This document shows positions 53,825 through 62,425 of a stretch of DNA of 64,000 nt, piece by piece. The translations under genes and the position numbers were made by a program. How positions within the stretch are numbered: the first letter of the stretch is position 1; each line of letters starts with the position of its first letter. Source of the DNA: Pedobacter psychroterrae (GTDB taxonomy: Bacteria; Bacteroidota; Bacteroidia; Sphingobacteriales; Sphingobacteriaceae); assembly GCF_004331695.1 (NCBI RefSeq), contig NZ_SJSL01000007.1, forward strand, positions 124,001 to 188,000, written 5' to 3'. The notes under the pieces were generated by a model. That model was not told where the DNA came from. It was given only the letters and a program-made list of their open reading frames with translations, and made no database searches.

Positions 53825-53863
53825 GGGGAAAAGAGTCTTTTAAAGATACTTTTCCCCTTTTTT
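53825..53863. terminator. Terminator after the NTF2-like genes
   Basis: GGGGAAAAG (53825-53833) pairs with CTTTTCCCC (53849-53857); inside, GTCTTT faces AAAGAT across an A-A mismatch. A run of T's follows on the plus strand. It overlaps the 3' end of the recombinase remnant. Confidence 0.85.
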
Positions 53864-54478
53864 ATGTCCTTGTAACGCCTTGTTTTTCATGTAGGTTGTG
53901 GCTGCAATACTTTTGAGATTCGTGGTTCGATACCCATCTTTGTCATAAATTAACATCCCATTAAAAATTGTCTCTACTAGGTATCTCTTGTCCTCAATAG
54001 GGGCTGTTTGATAAAGACAAGGAAGATTACATAGTGTTTTTATTGCATTGATAACCATAGGCTGAATATTAATTTTATCCTTAGATCGCTCTTTAAGTGC
54101 TGTTAACCGAAGATTTATTGAATTTACTTTATTATGGTAAGCCATTTTCAAGATTTTAAAATCAGATGGTTCGATCTTTCCAGCGAGCAAAAGTTCTCTA
54201 GCATTAATAATCTGATCATCTAGTATATGCAATTCATCTATACAGCCCTGTCTCATTGAAGAAGCCGTTTTTCTCACTTCGTTATAAGTGCTTATAATTT
54301 CTTGCAAGAATTTTGGCTGATCCCTTTTTGCAATCCTAAAGAGTTTTAGTTCTTCGATAAAATCCTGATTTTCCTGATTGGCGTTAAACCTGACTTTGCA
54401 TGGCGATTTACAATATGAATAACCTCTCAATGCTTGCTCGTCCGTACTTACACCGAGGTATAAAGTTGCTGTTTTCAT
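53840..54478 (-). pseudogene. Serine recombinase with internal deletion
   Basis: The 212-residue frame starts MKTATLYLGVSTDEQALRGYS, the first beta-strand of a large serine recombinase, including the nucleophile Ser11, but with Gly in place of the usual Arg in the YxRVS motif. Directly after residue 21 it continues YCKSPCKVRFNANQENQDFIEELKLF, the zinc-ribbon and coiled-coil C-terminal part. The rest of the catalytic domain and the recombinase domain, about 250-300 residues, are missing in frame. The product cannot recombine DNA. It marks a decayed mobile element at the right boundary of the accessory region. Confidence 0.8.
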
Positions 54479-54500
54479 AATTTGATTTTTTTATCAATGT

Positions 54501-54878
54501 TTATACAGCGACGGCCGTGTAGGTCTCGATTGTCTTGCGGGAGGGCACCTTGTCTACGTCGAAAGACATGCCAGCCATCTTGGAGACATCCGTAATATAA
54601 TACCACTGTAGCTTTTTCCTCAAGGGCTCGTTTTTGGTAACTCCCGTAGTCAGGTTAGTCTCTCCTTCCTGATAGAATATCTTGATCGGTTCAAGAACAA
54701 GGTTGTTCCTGACGAGCATGCTGTCGCCCCTGTCCTCGACACCTCCGGGTACCCAAAGCCTCATGCTGCGGACAATAGTGGCATCCGGCCTAGAGCCGCT
54801 GTCCGGTATCTTGTCCTGTGCGACGCTTCCGAATGATGCCACTGCCAGCAAAAATGCTAATCTGCGTGTCGCTTTCAT
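54501..54878 (-). CDS. Small secreted protein, last gene of the SusCD-ABC-MutS-like operon
   Basis: The 125-residue protein has a signal peptide (LAFLLAVASFGSVAQ) and a 105-residue mature part without cysteine. I recognise no family. Its ATG is one base after the stop of the second MutS-like gene, so it is translationally coupled. It ends 22 bases before the recombinase remnant, and it cannot be excluded that its C-terminus was shortened by insertion of that element. The mature part ends with a stretch of small residues (TYTAVAV). Confidence 0.65.
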   Translation of the reverse strand: MKATRRLAFLLAVASFGSVAQDKIPDSGSRPDATIVRSMRLWVPGGVEDRGDSMLVRNNLVLEPIKIFYQEGETNLTTGVTKNEPLRKKLQWYYITDVSKMAGMSFDVDKVPSRKTIETYTAVAV

Positions 54879-54879
54879 A

Positions 54880-56241
54880 TTATTGTCTGTTTTTTATACT
54901 GTTGGTGGAATCCTCTGCAAGTAGTTCGAGTATGCCCTCATTCTGAATAATAAGCATCCCCTGCCGGTCTGAAGTAATGCCAGGTTCGAGCTTGTAGGTA
55001 TATTTTGGTGTATTGCCGGATATTAGGGTTGGCAGATAGACCGCCCGCAACTTTTCATTTTCGATAAGTTTTTCACCTACCTCGATAATATGCGTAGAGA
55101 TGATAAAGAAACTTTTCTTGTACTCAGAAAATGCTTTAGTCACTTCCAGCGTAGCGTCAAACGCATCCTTCACATTTGTGCCTTTAAACAATTCGTCAAA
55201 CAGGACAACAAGTCGCAGGCCGTTGCTAACTTGTTCGGCCACGGTTTTGACCCGCAATACTTCAGCATAAAAATGGCTATAGCCGCTGTTTAGGTTATCC
55301 GAAACATTGATAGATGAATACAAACCTTGCATTACCGAAAACCGTAGCTTGCCTGCCGGCACAGGAAATCCCATATGAGCAAGGTACACAACGATTCCGA
55401 ATGCCTTCATTAAGGTTGACTTTCCGGCCATATTGGCGCCGGTAAGGAAAAGCATATTTTTATTCCGATCGAAGTCCAGCACATTCGCGACCCCTTTTAT
55501 CAGCGACGGGTGCCATAAGCCTGACGTCTCAAAGCAATTTTCGGATGCGGCAAGTGCCTCCGCATAGCTGAAGTTGCGCTGGGCCGCTACAGTTGCCACT
55601 GAAGTATAGACATCGAGCCTGTACACGCTTTCCAAAACTACTTTCATTTCTTCTGCCAGTCCTTGCCTCAGCAGATAATCGTACCGGCAGACTTCCATAA
55701 AAGAGCATTGCTGAATAGCTTGCTTAGACATTAACCACTGAAGTCGTTCATCATCGAAAATTCTGGAAAGAATTGCCCGTTCATTTTCAAAATGAAGCTT
55801 GCCGATTCCATCTCCAGCCCGTTCCATTTTTCCGATGAAACTGACGCAATCTCTTAAAAATTGAATGGCGGCCATCAATCCCTCATATGTCTGGTTGAAC
55901 TGATAATCATGAAAAAAAGATCCTTTCAGTTTTTTCAAAGCAATATCTGCCACTGTAAATGGGAAACTAGCTGGTCCCGCGCTTTCCAGATAGTTTTCCG
56001 CCTTGCTGAACAAAACAGGATCAAAAGGGAAATCGACGTCAAGCTGGTGAATAAAGCTGAACAGCGAACTCCTTTTATTGATCTCTTCAGGGGCCTGAAG
56101 TGGGCTTTGAAACCATTGCTCCAGCAGCCGCTCGCCGCCTCTTGTTTTTGTTTTGTTAAAAATGCTGTAGACGGAACCATGTCTATGCTTCCCAAGCATA
56201 TTCAGGTCCTCCAGTGTTTGCCGGTCTGCTATAAAACTCAC
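54880..56241 (-). CDS. MutS-like ATPase B, lacking mismatch-binding domains
   Basis: The 453-residue protein has an N-terminal helical part (about 1-250) with the MutS core-like TRGGERLLEQWFQSPLQ segment and a C-terminal MutS_V ATPase with Walker A TGANMAGKST (267-276), Walker B VVLFDELFKGTN, and the STH switch. The mismatch-recognition domain with its Phe-x-Glu motif, the connector domain and any Smr nuclease are absent. It is a paralogue of the upstream gene and starts one base after it. Its function is unknown; DNA or nucleic-acid binding is possible but not shown. Confidence 0.85.
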   Translation of the reverse strand: MSFIADRQTLEDLNMLGKHRHGSVYSIFNKTKTRGGERLLEQWFQSPLQAPEEINKRSSLFSFIHQLDVDFPFDPVLFSKAENYLESAGPASFPFTVADIALKKLKGSFFHDYQFNQTYEGLMAAIQFLRDCVSFIGKMERAGDGIGKLHFENERAILSRIFDDERLQWLMSKQAIQQCSFMEVCRYDYLLRQGLAEEMKVVLESVYRLDVYTSVATVAAQRNFSYAEALAASENCFETSGLWHPSLIKGVANVLDFDRNKNMLFLTGANMAGKSTLMKAFGIVVYLAHMGFPVPAGKLRFSVMQGLYSSINVSDNLNSGYSHFYAEVLRVKTVAEQVSNGLRLVVLFDELFKGTNVKDAFDATLEVTKAFSEYKKSFFIISTHIIEVGEKLIENEKLRAVYLPTLISGNTPKYTYKLEPGITSDRQGMLIIQNEGILELLAEDSTNSIKNRQ

Positions 56242-56242
56242 C

Positions 56243-57577
56243 TTATTGTTGATTATTGTGACTAATTCCTGCCTTCAGTATTGCTAAAATACCCTCGTTA
56301 TTAATGATGACCATGCCATGCCTGTCCTCCGTGATCCCCGCCTCTAACTTGTATTTATAAACAGGCTTATTCCCCACCATGCGTGTCGGCAGGAAAATAA
56401 AGCTGATGTTGGTACAACGCTTTTTTAGCTCTTCACCCGCCTCAATAATGTGCGTTGACAACACAAATATGCTGTGTGGCTTTTTCGCAAAGGCTTGCGT
56501 GACTGCAACAGTTGCCTCGGCAGCATCCTTAACATTTGTACCCCTGAACAGCTCGTCAAACAACACAAACAAGTGCTTATGCCTTAGTTCCGACGCAATC
56601 TTTTTTACCCGCAGCACCTCGGAATAGAAATGACTTGCACCCATCCCCAGATTGTCAGGCAGATTAATGGTCGTATACATTCCATCAAGTACAGAAAACC
56701 GCATGCTCGCGGCCGGAACGGGAAAACCCATATGCGCCAGATACATCGCTATGCTCAGCGATTTCATGAAAGTAGATTTTCCCGCCATGTTAGCACCGGT
56801 AAGAAAAATTACATTTCCTTCAGCCGTGATCCGGATATCGTTGGACACAGCATGGTCTACCTGAGGGTGATAAACGCCGATAATATCAGCGATGCGCTGG
56901 TCTTTAGGTAACGCAGTCGGAAACACAAATCCGCGCTCTTTCGCCACTTTTCCAATCGCAATGTAAGCGTCTAGTTGATGGACATGATGTAGTAATTTAC
57001 GGATCAATTCTCTGTGCCGGAAACGAAGCAGTACATCAAACTGCGCCATAACAGAAGGCGATAGCTTGCCTTTCGCAGCGACAATTGCTGACAGATCAGA
57101 CTCACCGACCAGCGAGTAGAGCTCCGCCTTATCACTCTCATAGGGATGACCTGCTGAAAGTTTAAAAGAGTCTAAAAACGCCCTGGCATCTTTCAGTAGC
57201 GCTACAATTGAGTGAACACCTTTGTAGACCTGGGCTGTGTGCACATCTACAGCGATCAGGTTATTGAGCTTTTTACCGATGGAGTCCGGTTCCACGTTTA
57301 GCTTTGTGCGCTCATCTGTATTGTCGAGATAAAGCTCAATAGAATCAAAGAGCCCACTTTGAAACGGGAATTCAATGCCAGACGCCGCAAAATATTGGAT
57401 GGTGTTACTGCGCTTGTTGATTGCATCTGCATTTGCTAAAGGATACCGGAACATCTGCTCCAGTACCGCAGCACCACCTCGCGTAGTGCTGCGGTCGAAG
57501 ATATGATAGATTGACTCAGCACCATGTTTGCCAAAAATATTTAAATCGTCTAAGGTCTGTTTGTCAGTTGAAAACAT
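56243..57577 (-). CDS. MutS-like ATPase A, lacking mismatch-binding domains
   Basis: The 444-residue protein shares its layout with the next gene: core-like TTRGGAAVLEQMFRYPLAN near residues 31-49, lever-type helices to about 250, then the ATPase with Walker A TGANMAGKST (260-269), Walker B LFVLFDELFRGTN (336-348) and STH (374-376). Canonical MutS is about 860 residues and MutS2 about 780, so this is a shorter class. The start is 14 bases after the ABC permease-GldG-like gene. Confidence 0.85.
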   Translation of the reverse strand: MFSTDKQTLDDLNIFGKHGAESIYHIFDRSTTRGGAAVLEQMFRYPLANADAINKRSNTIQYFAASGIEFPFQSGLFDSIELYLDNTDERTKLNVEPDSIGKKLNNLIAVDVHTAQVYKGVHSIVALLKDARAFLDSFKLSAGHPYESDKAELYSLVGESDLSAIVAAKGKLSPSVMAQFDVLLRFRHRELIRKLLHHVHQLDAYIAIGKVAKERGFVFPTALPKDQRIADIIGVYHPQVDHAVSNDIRITAEGNVIFLTGANMAGKSTFMKSLSIAMYLAHMGFPVPAASMRFSVLDGMYTTINLPDNLGMGASHFYSEVLRVKKIASELRHKHLFVLFDELFRGTNVKDAAEATVAVTQAFAKKPHSIFVLSTHIIEAGEELKKRCTNISFIFLPTRMVGNKPVYKYKLEAGITEDRHGMVIINNEGILAILKAGISHNNQQ

Positions 57578-57591
57578 ATGCTGTGAATTGA

Positions 57592-59991
57592 TTATTTTCT
57601 TTTACGGCGGATTAGAAATATGGTACTGGCCAGCGCTAGCAAAGCGGGAAGGATCCATACATAGAGCAGCCGGAGGAATTTGGCTTCAGCCAAGTCTACA
57701 GTTACTCGTTTGTCCTTCGTCATAGGACGTGAGGTATCCACAGGAAACTCGCCGTTGCTAAGCCATTTGAATAGCGCAGTATTGAAGTCAAAGTTGGCCG
57801 ACCGCATATTGAGACGGCCCAGTTCAGCATTGCTCATAAAGTCTGCATCGCCGGTTACAATGATGCGCTGCTCTTTGTTATTGATCTTCCGGCTCAGCGA
57901 TAATGCAGTGACAAAAGAACCCTGTTCATCGCCCTCCTCTGGTAGGAACTTTAATGTTCCTATTTCCGCTTTCTTATCGGTACCCTGTTCATCCTCCTCG
58001 ATAGCCTTCGCTTTCGAGCGTGTATAGCCGTTAGCATCCGAATTGATGATCAACTCCAGGTCCAGTTTTCCTTTCTTGTTCCAGGATAAATCAGCATTGG
58101 TAACAAGCAGTGGCTGCATTGTAAAACCTGCTGTGGGTGTACATTTTAATCTTGCAACGCCAGGCATCGCTATTTTCATGCTGTCAGCCCGGTTCTTCTC
58201 CAGCGAGCGGCTCAAGTTTAAAGTAAAGCGGGTAAGATCGGGCGTGACTAAATTTGGTGCATAATCGCGGCTTTTTTGTACAATTTGACCTTCCATTAAC
58301 TCTACACCCAACTGCATCAGCAATGGTGTCACTTGAGTTTGTCTTTCCGGCTCGCAAGCTAACAAAAGGTTACCGCCTTCGTCTATGTACTTATGCAATC
58401 TGCCAAGAGCCTCTTCGCTCATGGAAATTTTGGGGTCTGCCACTACCAGCGTGGAAATATCCGCAGGTATAGTTTGACTGTCAAGCGTCACCGTATCCAC
58501 ATCGAAGCCCTGGTTGATGAATGACTGCCTGAATGTTTTCAGCGAAGTCAGATTCTTGTAGTCCCGGTCTCCGGAACGGTTTACGCTCCGCTCCAGGTTT
58601 CCCGTAAGGAAACCGATTTTCGGTAGTTTTGCCTGTAAAAGTCGTTTGAAAGCAGCTGAGACTTCTGTCTCGGATGGCCACATCATCTGATCATCAAACA
58701 CCCGCAGCCAGGTTGTCCTGCCTTTCCACTTCAGTTGCATCACATACCTATTCATTTCTGGACTAAGGTCCACTTGCTTACGGATCTCTGCAGGCTTAAC
58801 GAACATGTCTGCATCAAGGTTCCTGCTTTTTATGAATTGATCGGCCACCTGCTCCAATGTCTTACCCGGATAGCTTCGCATCATTCCCGGGTCATCCAAT
58901 GGATCGTCATAGTAATACACAGTGTTGAGGACTATATTTGGCTTAAAACGCATGTATGGTTCCCATCTTGACAGGTTATCATTATAGGCCTTGGGGGTCC
59001 CCAAAAACCAAAACCGGCTAAGTAAGTTGTTATACACGGTGATCTCAAGGGGTTCCTCTCCCAACTGAGCCAATATCTTTTGCGCATTAGGCGTTAAGGT
59101 TCTCGCTTTGGTAGAGGTAACATCCAAATAGCCGATATAGCCCGGCCGGGAACTGAAATATCCGATCAGCAAGGCGGTGAACAACACGACAGCGTACCGC
59201 ATAGCTTTTACCGTCCATGGCTTCGATTCCATGCCGGCTTTCAATCTTAGTATACTGAATCCTAAAAATATGTATACCACTACAAAAAAGTATATCACAT
59301 CATTGGTAGTGATGAGACCTGAAAGCATCTTACCGGCCCGTCCGTTAATGGAAAGAAAATAGGTGAGGTCCCGCACAAAGGGGATGTCCTGCCAGAGATT
59401 TCCTACGTAAGATAAGGCACCGATCATCACGAAGGTGCTTATCGCAGCGACTACCTGATAGGTAGTAAGCGTAGACATAAACAAGCCAATAGCCGAGTAT
59501 GCGAGGAGCACCAGATAAAAGCCCAGGAAGGCAGAAAAAAGCATAGAAATTTCTGCATGCTGGATGTGGATCATGCCGGAAAAAACAAACACACTCACTA
59601 TTGCCAGCATAACAAGGCTATATGCCATCATGGCCACATATTTTCCAAGTACAATATACCATACTTTTATCGGTGAGGAATACAATAGTTTTATGGTACC
59701 ACTGCTCATTTCACGGCTTATCAGGCTCATGGTAAGTAAGGGAATGTACAGGTAAAGATTCTGCATCACACTGCCGAACAAACCACTACTACCCAGAAAA
59801 AACCTTTCTGTCAGATTATAGAGGTACATTAGGTTATATCCTCCTAATTCTTGGACCCGGGCATTTCCCTCCAGGATATTCGAGTACAAATACCCGCACT
59901 GGATGAAGAACACGATCATCAAAAACCAGGCGATCGGAGAGAAGAATAGCATCATGAGCTCGGTCTTCGCAATCTTATATATCATTTTCAT
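57592..59991 (-). CDS. ABC-2 permease fused to a GldG-like auxiliary domain
   Basis: The 799-residue protein joins an ABC-2 permease (about residues 1-245, six membrane helices, starting TELMMLFFSPIAWFLMIVFF) to a periplasmic GldG/ABC_transp_aux domain (about 290-750) with one C-terminal membrane helix (YVWILPALLALASTIFLI) and a basic end. In Flavobacterium johnsoniae, GldF and GldG are separate partners of GldA in an ABC transporter needed for gliding. Here the fusion is coupled with an ATPase gene, so they probably form one exporter. Gliding motility itself is not implied. Confidence 0.85.
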   Translation of the reverse strand: MKMIYKIAKTELMMLFFSPIAWFLMIVFFIQCGYLYSNILEGNARVQELGGYNLMYLYNLTERFFLGSSGLFGSVMQNLYLYIPLLTMSLISREMSSGTIKLLYSSPIKVWYIVLGKYVAMMAYSLVMLAIVSVFVFSGMIHIQHAEISMLFSAFLGFYLVLLAYSAIGLFMSTLTTYQVVAAISTFVMIGALSYVGNLWQDIPFVRDLTYFLSINGRAGKMLSGLITTNDVIYFFVVVYIFLGFSILRLKAGMESKPWTVKAMRYAVVLFTALLIGYFSSRPGYIGYLDVTSTKARTLTPNAQKILAQLGEEPLEITVYNNLLSRFWFLGTPKAYNDNLSRWEPYMRFKPNIVLNTVYYYDDPLDDPGMMRSYPGKTLEQVADQFIKSRNLDADMFVKPAEIRKQVDLSPEMNRYVMQLKWKGRTTWLRVFDDQMMWPSETEVSAAFKRLLQAKLPKIGFLTGNLERSVNRSGDRDYKNLTSLKTFRQSFINQGFDVDTVTLDSQTIPADISTLVVADPKISMSEEALGRLHKYIDEGGNLLLACEPERQTQVTPLLMQLGVELMEGQIVQKSRDYAPNLVTPDLTRFTLNLSRSLEKNRADSMKIAMPGVARLKCTPTAGFTMQPLLVTNADLSWNKKGKLDLELIINSDANGYTRSKAKAIEEDEQGTDKKAEIGTLKFLPEEGDEQGSFVTALSLSRKINNKEQRIIVTGDADFMSNAELGRLNMRSANFDFNTALFKWLSNGEFPVDTSRPMTKDKRVTVDLAEAKFLRLLYVWILPALLALASTIFLIRRKRK

Positions 59992-60024
59992 TTGTAAGAA
60001 ATTGTTGTTTTAGTAGTTGAAAGT

Positions 60025-60942
60025 TTAGCTTGATAACTGTTTGAAGATTTCGTCGAGGGAACTTTTATCCAGGGTAATCTCCCGCATCCGCCAGCCTTTC
60101 TCTACTCCTGCAGTAATCATCCGCTCAGCTATTTCCTGGTCGCCAGAAAAATATATCCGCAATTGCCTGTCAGTGAGATATTCGACTCTGGTCACGCCCT
60201 GCACCTGCAACAAATCCGCTTCCGCCGGTGGGTTTTCCATCTTCACCAACATACTGTGCGGTTCTACGTAGTTATTAAAGGCATCCATGGTGTCCGCAAA
60301 AACGATCTTCCCACTTTCTATCATTACTATATCACGGCAGAGGATCTGCACTTCAGATAAAATATGAGACGAGAAAATCACCACCCTTTCACGTGCGATC
60401 TCCTTTATTAGACTTCTCACCTCAATAATCTGGTTAGGGTCAAGACCATTAGTAGGTTCATCCAGCACTACTACTTTGGGTTTGTGAACAATGGCCTGGG
60501 CAATGCCTACTCTTTGTCTGTAACCACCCGAAAGGTTTCTGATTAGCCGCTTGGAGTAGTGGTCGATACCGCAGCGTTCCTTTGCTTCCTTTATAAATGC
60601 CTTCATATTGAACGAGGGTATCCAACGGAGTGTGGCACAATAGTCAAGATATTCATCAACTGTAAGGTCCATATAAAGCGGTGGATTCTGCGGCAGGAAG
60701 CCGATATCCCGCTTTGCCTCCTCAGGTGACTCGCGCATGCTGATTCCATTTATAAAAACATCTCCTTCTGTTTGGTTTAGCGCCCCGCAGAGGATGTTCA
60801 TGGTGGTACTTTTGCCGGCTCCGTTGGAGCCCAGCAGCCCAACGATGCCTGCCTGGTTCACCTCCATATTAATGTCGCGGATCGCCCAGGAACTGGAGTA
60901 TTTGTGTGATAAATTTTTTAGTTGTACGATAGGTGCAGCCAT
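60025..60942 (-). CDS. ABC transporter ATP-binding protein (GldA-like)
   Basis: From the ATG at 60942 (MAAPIVQLKNLSHKYS) the protein has 305 residues; an upstream in-frame start adds 21 atypical residues. It has Walker A GLLGSNGAGKST, the signature LSGGYRQRVGIAQAI, Walker B VVVLDEPTNGLD and the switch His in IFSSHILSEV. It is the ATPase for the fused permease encoded 33 bases downstream. It follows the SusD gene after 75 bases. Confidence 0.93.
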   Translation of the reverse strand: MAAPIVQLKNLSHKYSSSWAIRDINMEVNQAGIVGLLGSNGAGKSTTMNILCGALNQTEGDVFINGISMRESPEEAKRDIGFLPQNPPLYMDLTVDEYLDYCATLRWIPSFNMKAFIKEAKERCGIDHYSKRLIRNLSGGYRQRVGIAQAIVHKPKVVVLDEPTNGLDPNQIIEVRSLIKEIARERVVIFSSHILSEVQILCRDIVMIESGKIVFADTMDAFNNYVEPHSMLVKMENPPAEADLLQVQGVTRVEYLTDRQLRIYFSGDQEIAERMITAGVEKGWRMREITLDKSSLDEIFKQLSS

Positions 60943-61017
60943 TCTTATAATTTGATTAGATAAAGGAGTTCCCTGCCGCCATGTAAACATGCCAGCTGAG
61001 AACATCCTGAAGTATTT

Positions 61018-62415
61018 TTAGTATCCCGGGTTTTGGGTCATATTGATATTGGTATTGATCTCATTTAACGGGATAGGGAACAGCGCGTCGGTCGCCGTGA
61101 ATCCCGTTTTCCTTGCACCTAATACCGAAGTAATCTTGCCAATCCGCTTTAGGTCGTACCAGCGATTGCCCTGCTCGGCAAAAAGCTCGGTAAAGCGCTC
61201 TTTTTCGATTGCCGCCAGCACCTCTTCCTGCGAAACAGCAGTCGTATTTAGAAGCCCTGCGCGGTTACGTACTTTATTGAGACTTAAACGCGCGGCATCC
61301 AGCTGATTTAGTTTTGCCAGTGCTTCTGCATTAATCAGGTATTGCTCGCTTAGCCTGAAAAACATATAGCCTTCTAATGGAGTAGCATAAACGTCTGTTT
61401 TTTTATACTTACCCGGATAGTAATAAGGAGTAGTCGTTGTTCCGGAAACTACATTATTAAGACTCAGCCAGGCTTGCTTACGTAGATCGTTAGCCTCGAA
61501 AGCATCCGTCAGGTAACTGGACAAATAATAGTTAGGCGCAATGGTATTGCTCCATGGAACTAGGCTCATCGCATCTACAATCCCCGCAAAGGTACTCAGA
61601 CTGGGCATCTGCCAGAGGGCTTCTTTGCTGCCGTCCAAGAACGTTTTGGAGGGCTCAACTAGTTCATATGTGCCCGACTGGATAATCTGTCCGGATAGAT
61701 CCGCTGCCTGCTGCCATGCACCTCTGTAGAGGTATACTTTGGCCAGCAGCGCCCTCACAACATGGAGGTTTGGCCGCATCCTGCCTGGCGAGGGGTATTG
61801 GACTTTTAGCATGCCAGCAGCCGATGTGAGATCTTTTAGAATGAACCCGTAAACAGAATCTGCAGGCATCCGCTTTTCAAGGGCATTTACCTTAAAATCT
61901 GTCCCGGTGATGATCGGTACATCCCCAAATTGGTTTACCAGATGGAAATAATAAAGGGAGCGTGCAGTCAGTACTTCCCCTGTCACCTGCTGTCGGAAAG
62001 AAGCGCTAACACTGTTGCTTGCTGCAAGGCCTTCTATAAAAGCATTACACTGATAAATACCTGCGTAGGCACTTCTCCATATCTGACTTACTGTACCGCT
62101 TGTCACTTGAATAGCGTTTGTGTTAAACTCGTCCGGGTTGAGTGCTACCAGCTCATCACTTGCAAGAGAGGTGTAAATACTTGTATATCCAGTATTTATA
62201 CTTCCTCCGAAGCCACCAGTGCCGAACGTGGCATAGATGCCGGTCAATGCCCCAAGCACGTTCAAACTATCTGAAAACACCCTTGGCGTGGAGACCTTAT
62301 CGTTTGGGTTTGCTGGGATCTCAATAAGTTTCTTGCAGGAGCTAAACGTGATGGCCAACGGCAGAATTAATACCTGCGCCAGCGTGATATATCTTTGATG
62401 AATTGTAAATTTCAT
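61018..62415 (-). CDS. SusD/RagB-family lipoprotein
   Basis: From the ATG at 62415 (MKFTIHQRYITLAQVL) the protein has 465 residues; an upstream frame extension of 43 residues lacks SusD character and is rejected. A lipobox (ITFSSC) gives a surface lipoprotein. TPR-like helices and the RagB/SusD C-terminal block (FTELFAEQGNRWYDLKRIGK; LFPIPLNEINTNINMTQNPGY) are clear. It caps the SusC barrel encoded directly upstream. Its ligand is unknown, since the partners are not carbohydrate enzymes. Confidence 0.93.
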   Translation of the reverse strand: MKFTIHQRYITLAQVLILPLAITFSSCKKLIEIPANPNDKVSTPRVFSDSLNVLGALTGIYATFGTGGFGGSINTGYTSIYTSLASDELVALNPDEFNTNAIQVTSGTVSQIWRSAYAGIYQCNAFIEGLAASNSVSASFRQQVTGEVLTARSLYYFHLVNQFGDVPIITGTDFKVNALEKRMPADSVYGFILKDLTSAAGMLKVQYPSPGRMRPNLHVVRALLAKVYLYRGAWQQAADLSGQIIQSGTYELVEPSKTFLDGSKEALWQMPSLSTFAGIVDAMSLVPWSNTIAPNYYLSSYLTDAFEANDLRKQAWLSLNNVVSGTTTTPYYYPGKYKKTDVYATPLEGYMFFRLSEQYLINAEALAKLNQLDAARLSLNKVRNRAGLLNTTAVSQEEVLAAIEKERFTELFAEQGNRWYDLKRIGKITSVLGARKTGFTATDALFPIPLNEINTNINMTQNPGY

Positions 62416-62425
62416 GATGCGAACT

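Noticed and set aside
54880..57577. mutS or mutS2 mismatch-repair genes
   Set aside because: Half the usual length, with no mismatch-binding or Smr domain. The ATPase domain alone does not justify a repair role.
57592..61005. Gliding motility operon
   Set aside because: Only GldA- and GldFG-like ABC parts are present. No gldB-N, sprA or other gliding genes are in the window, and the neighbours are SusCD and MutS-like genes.
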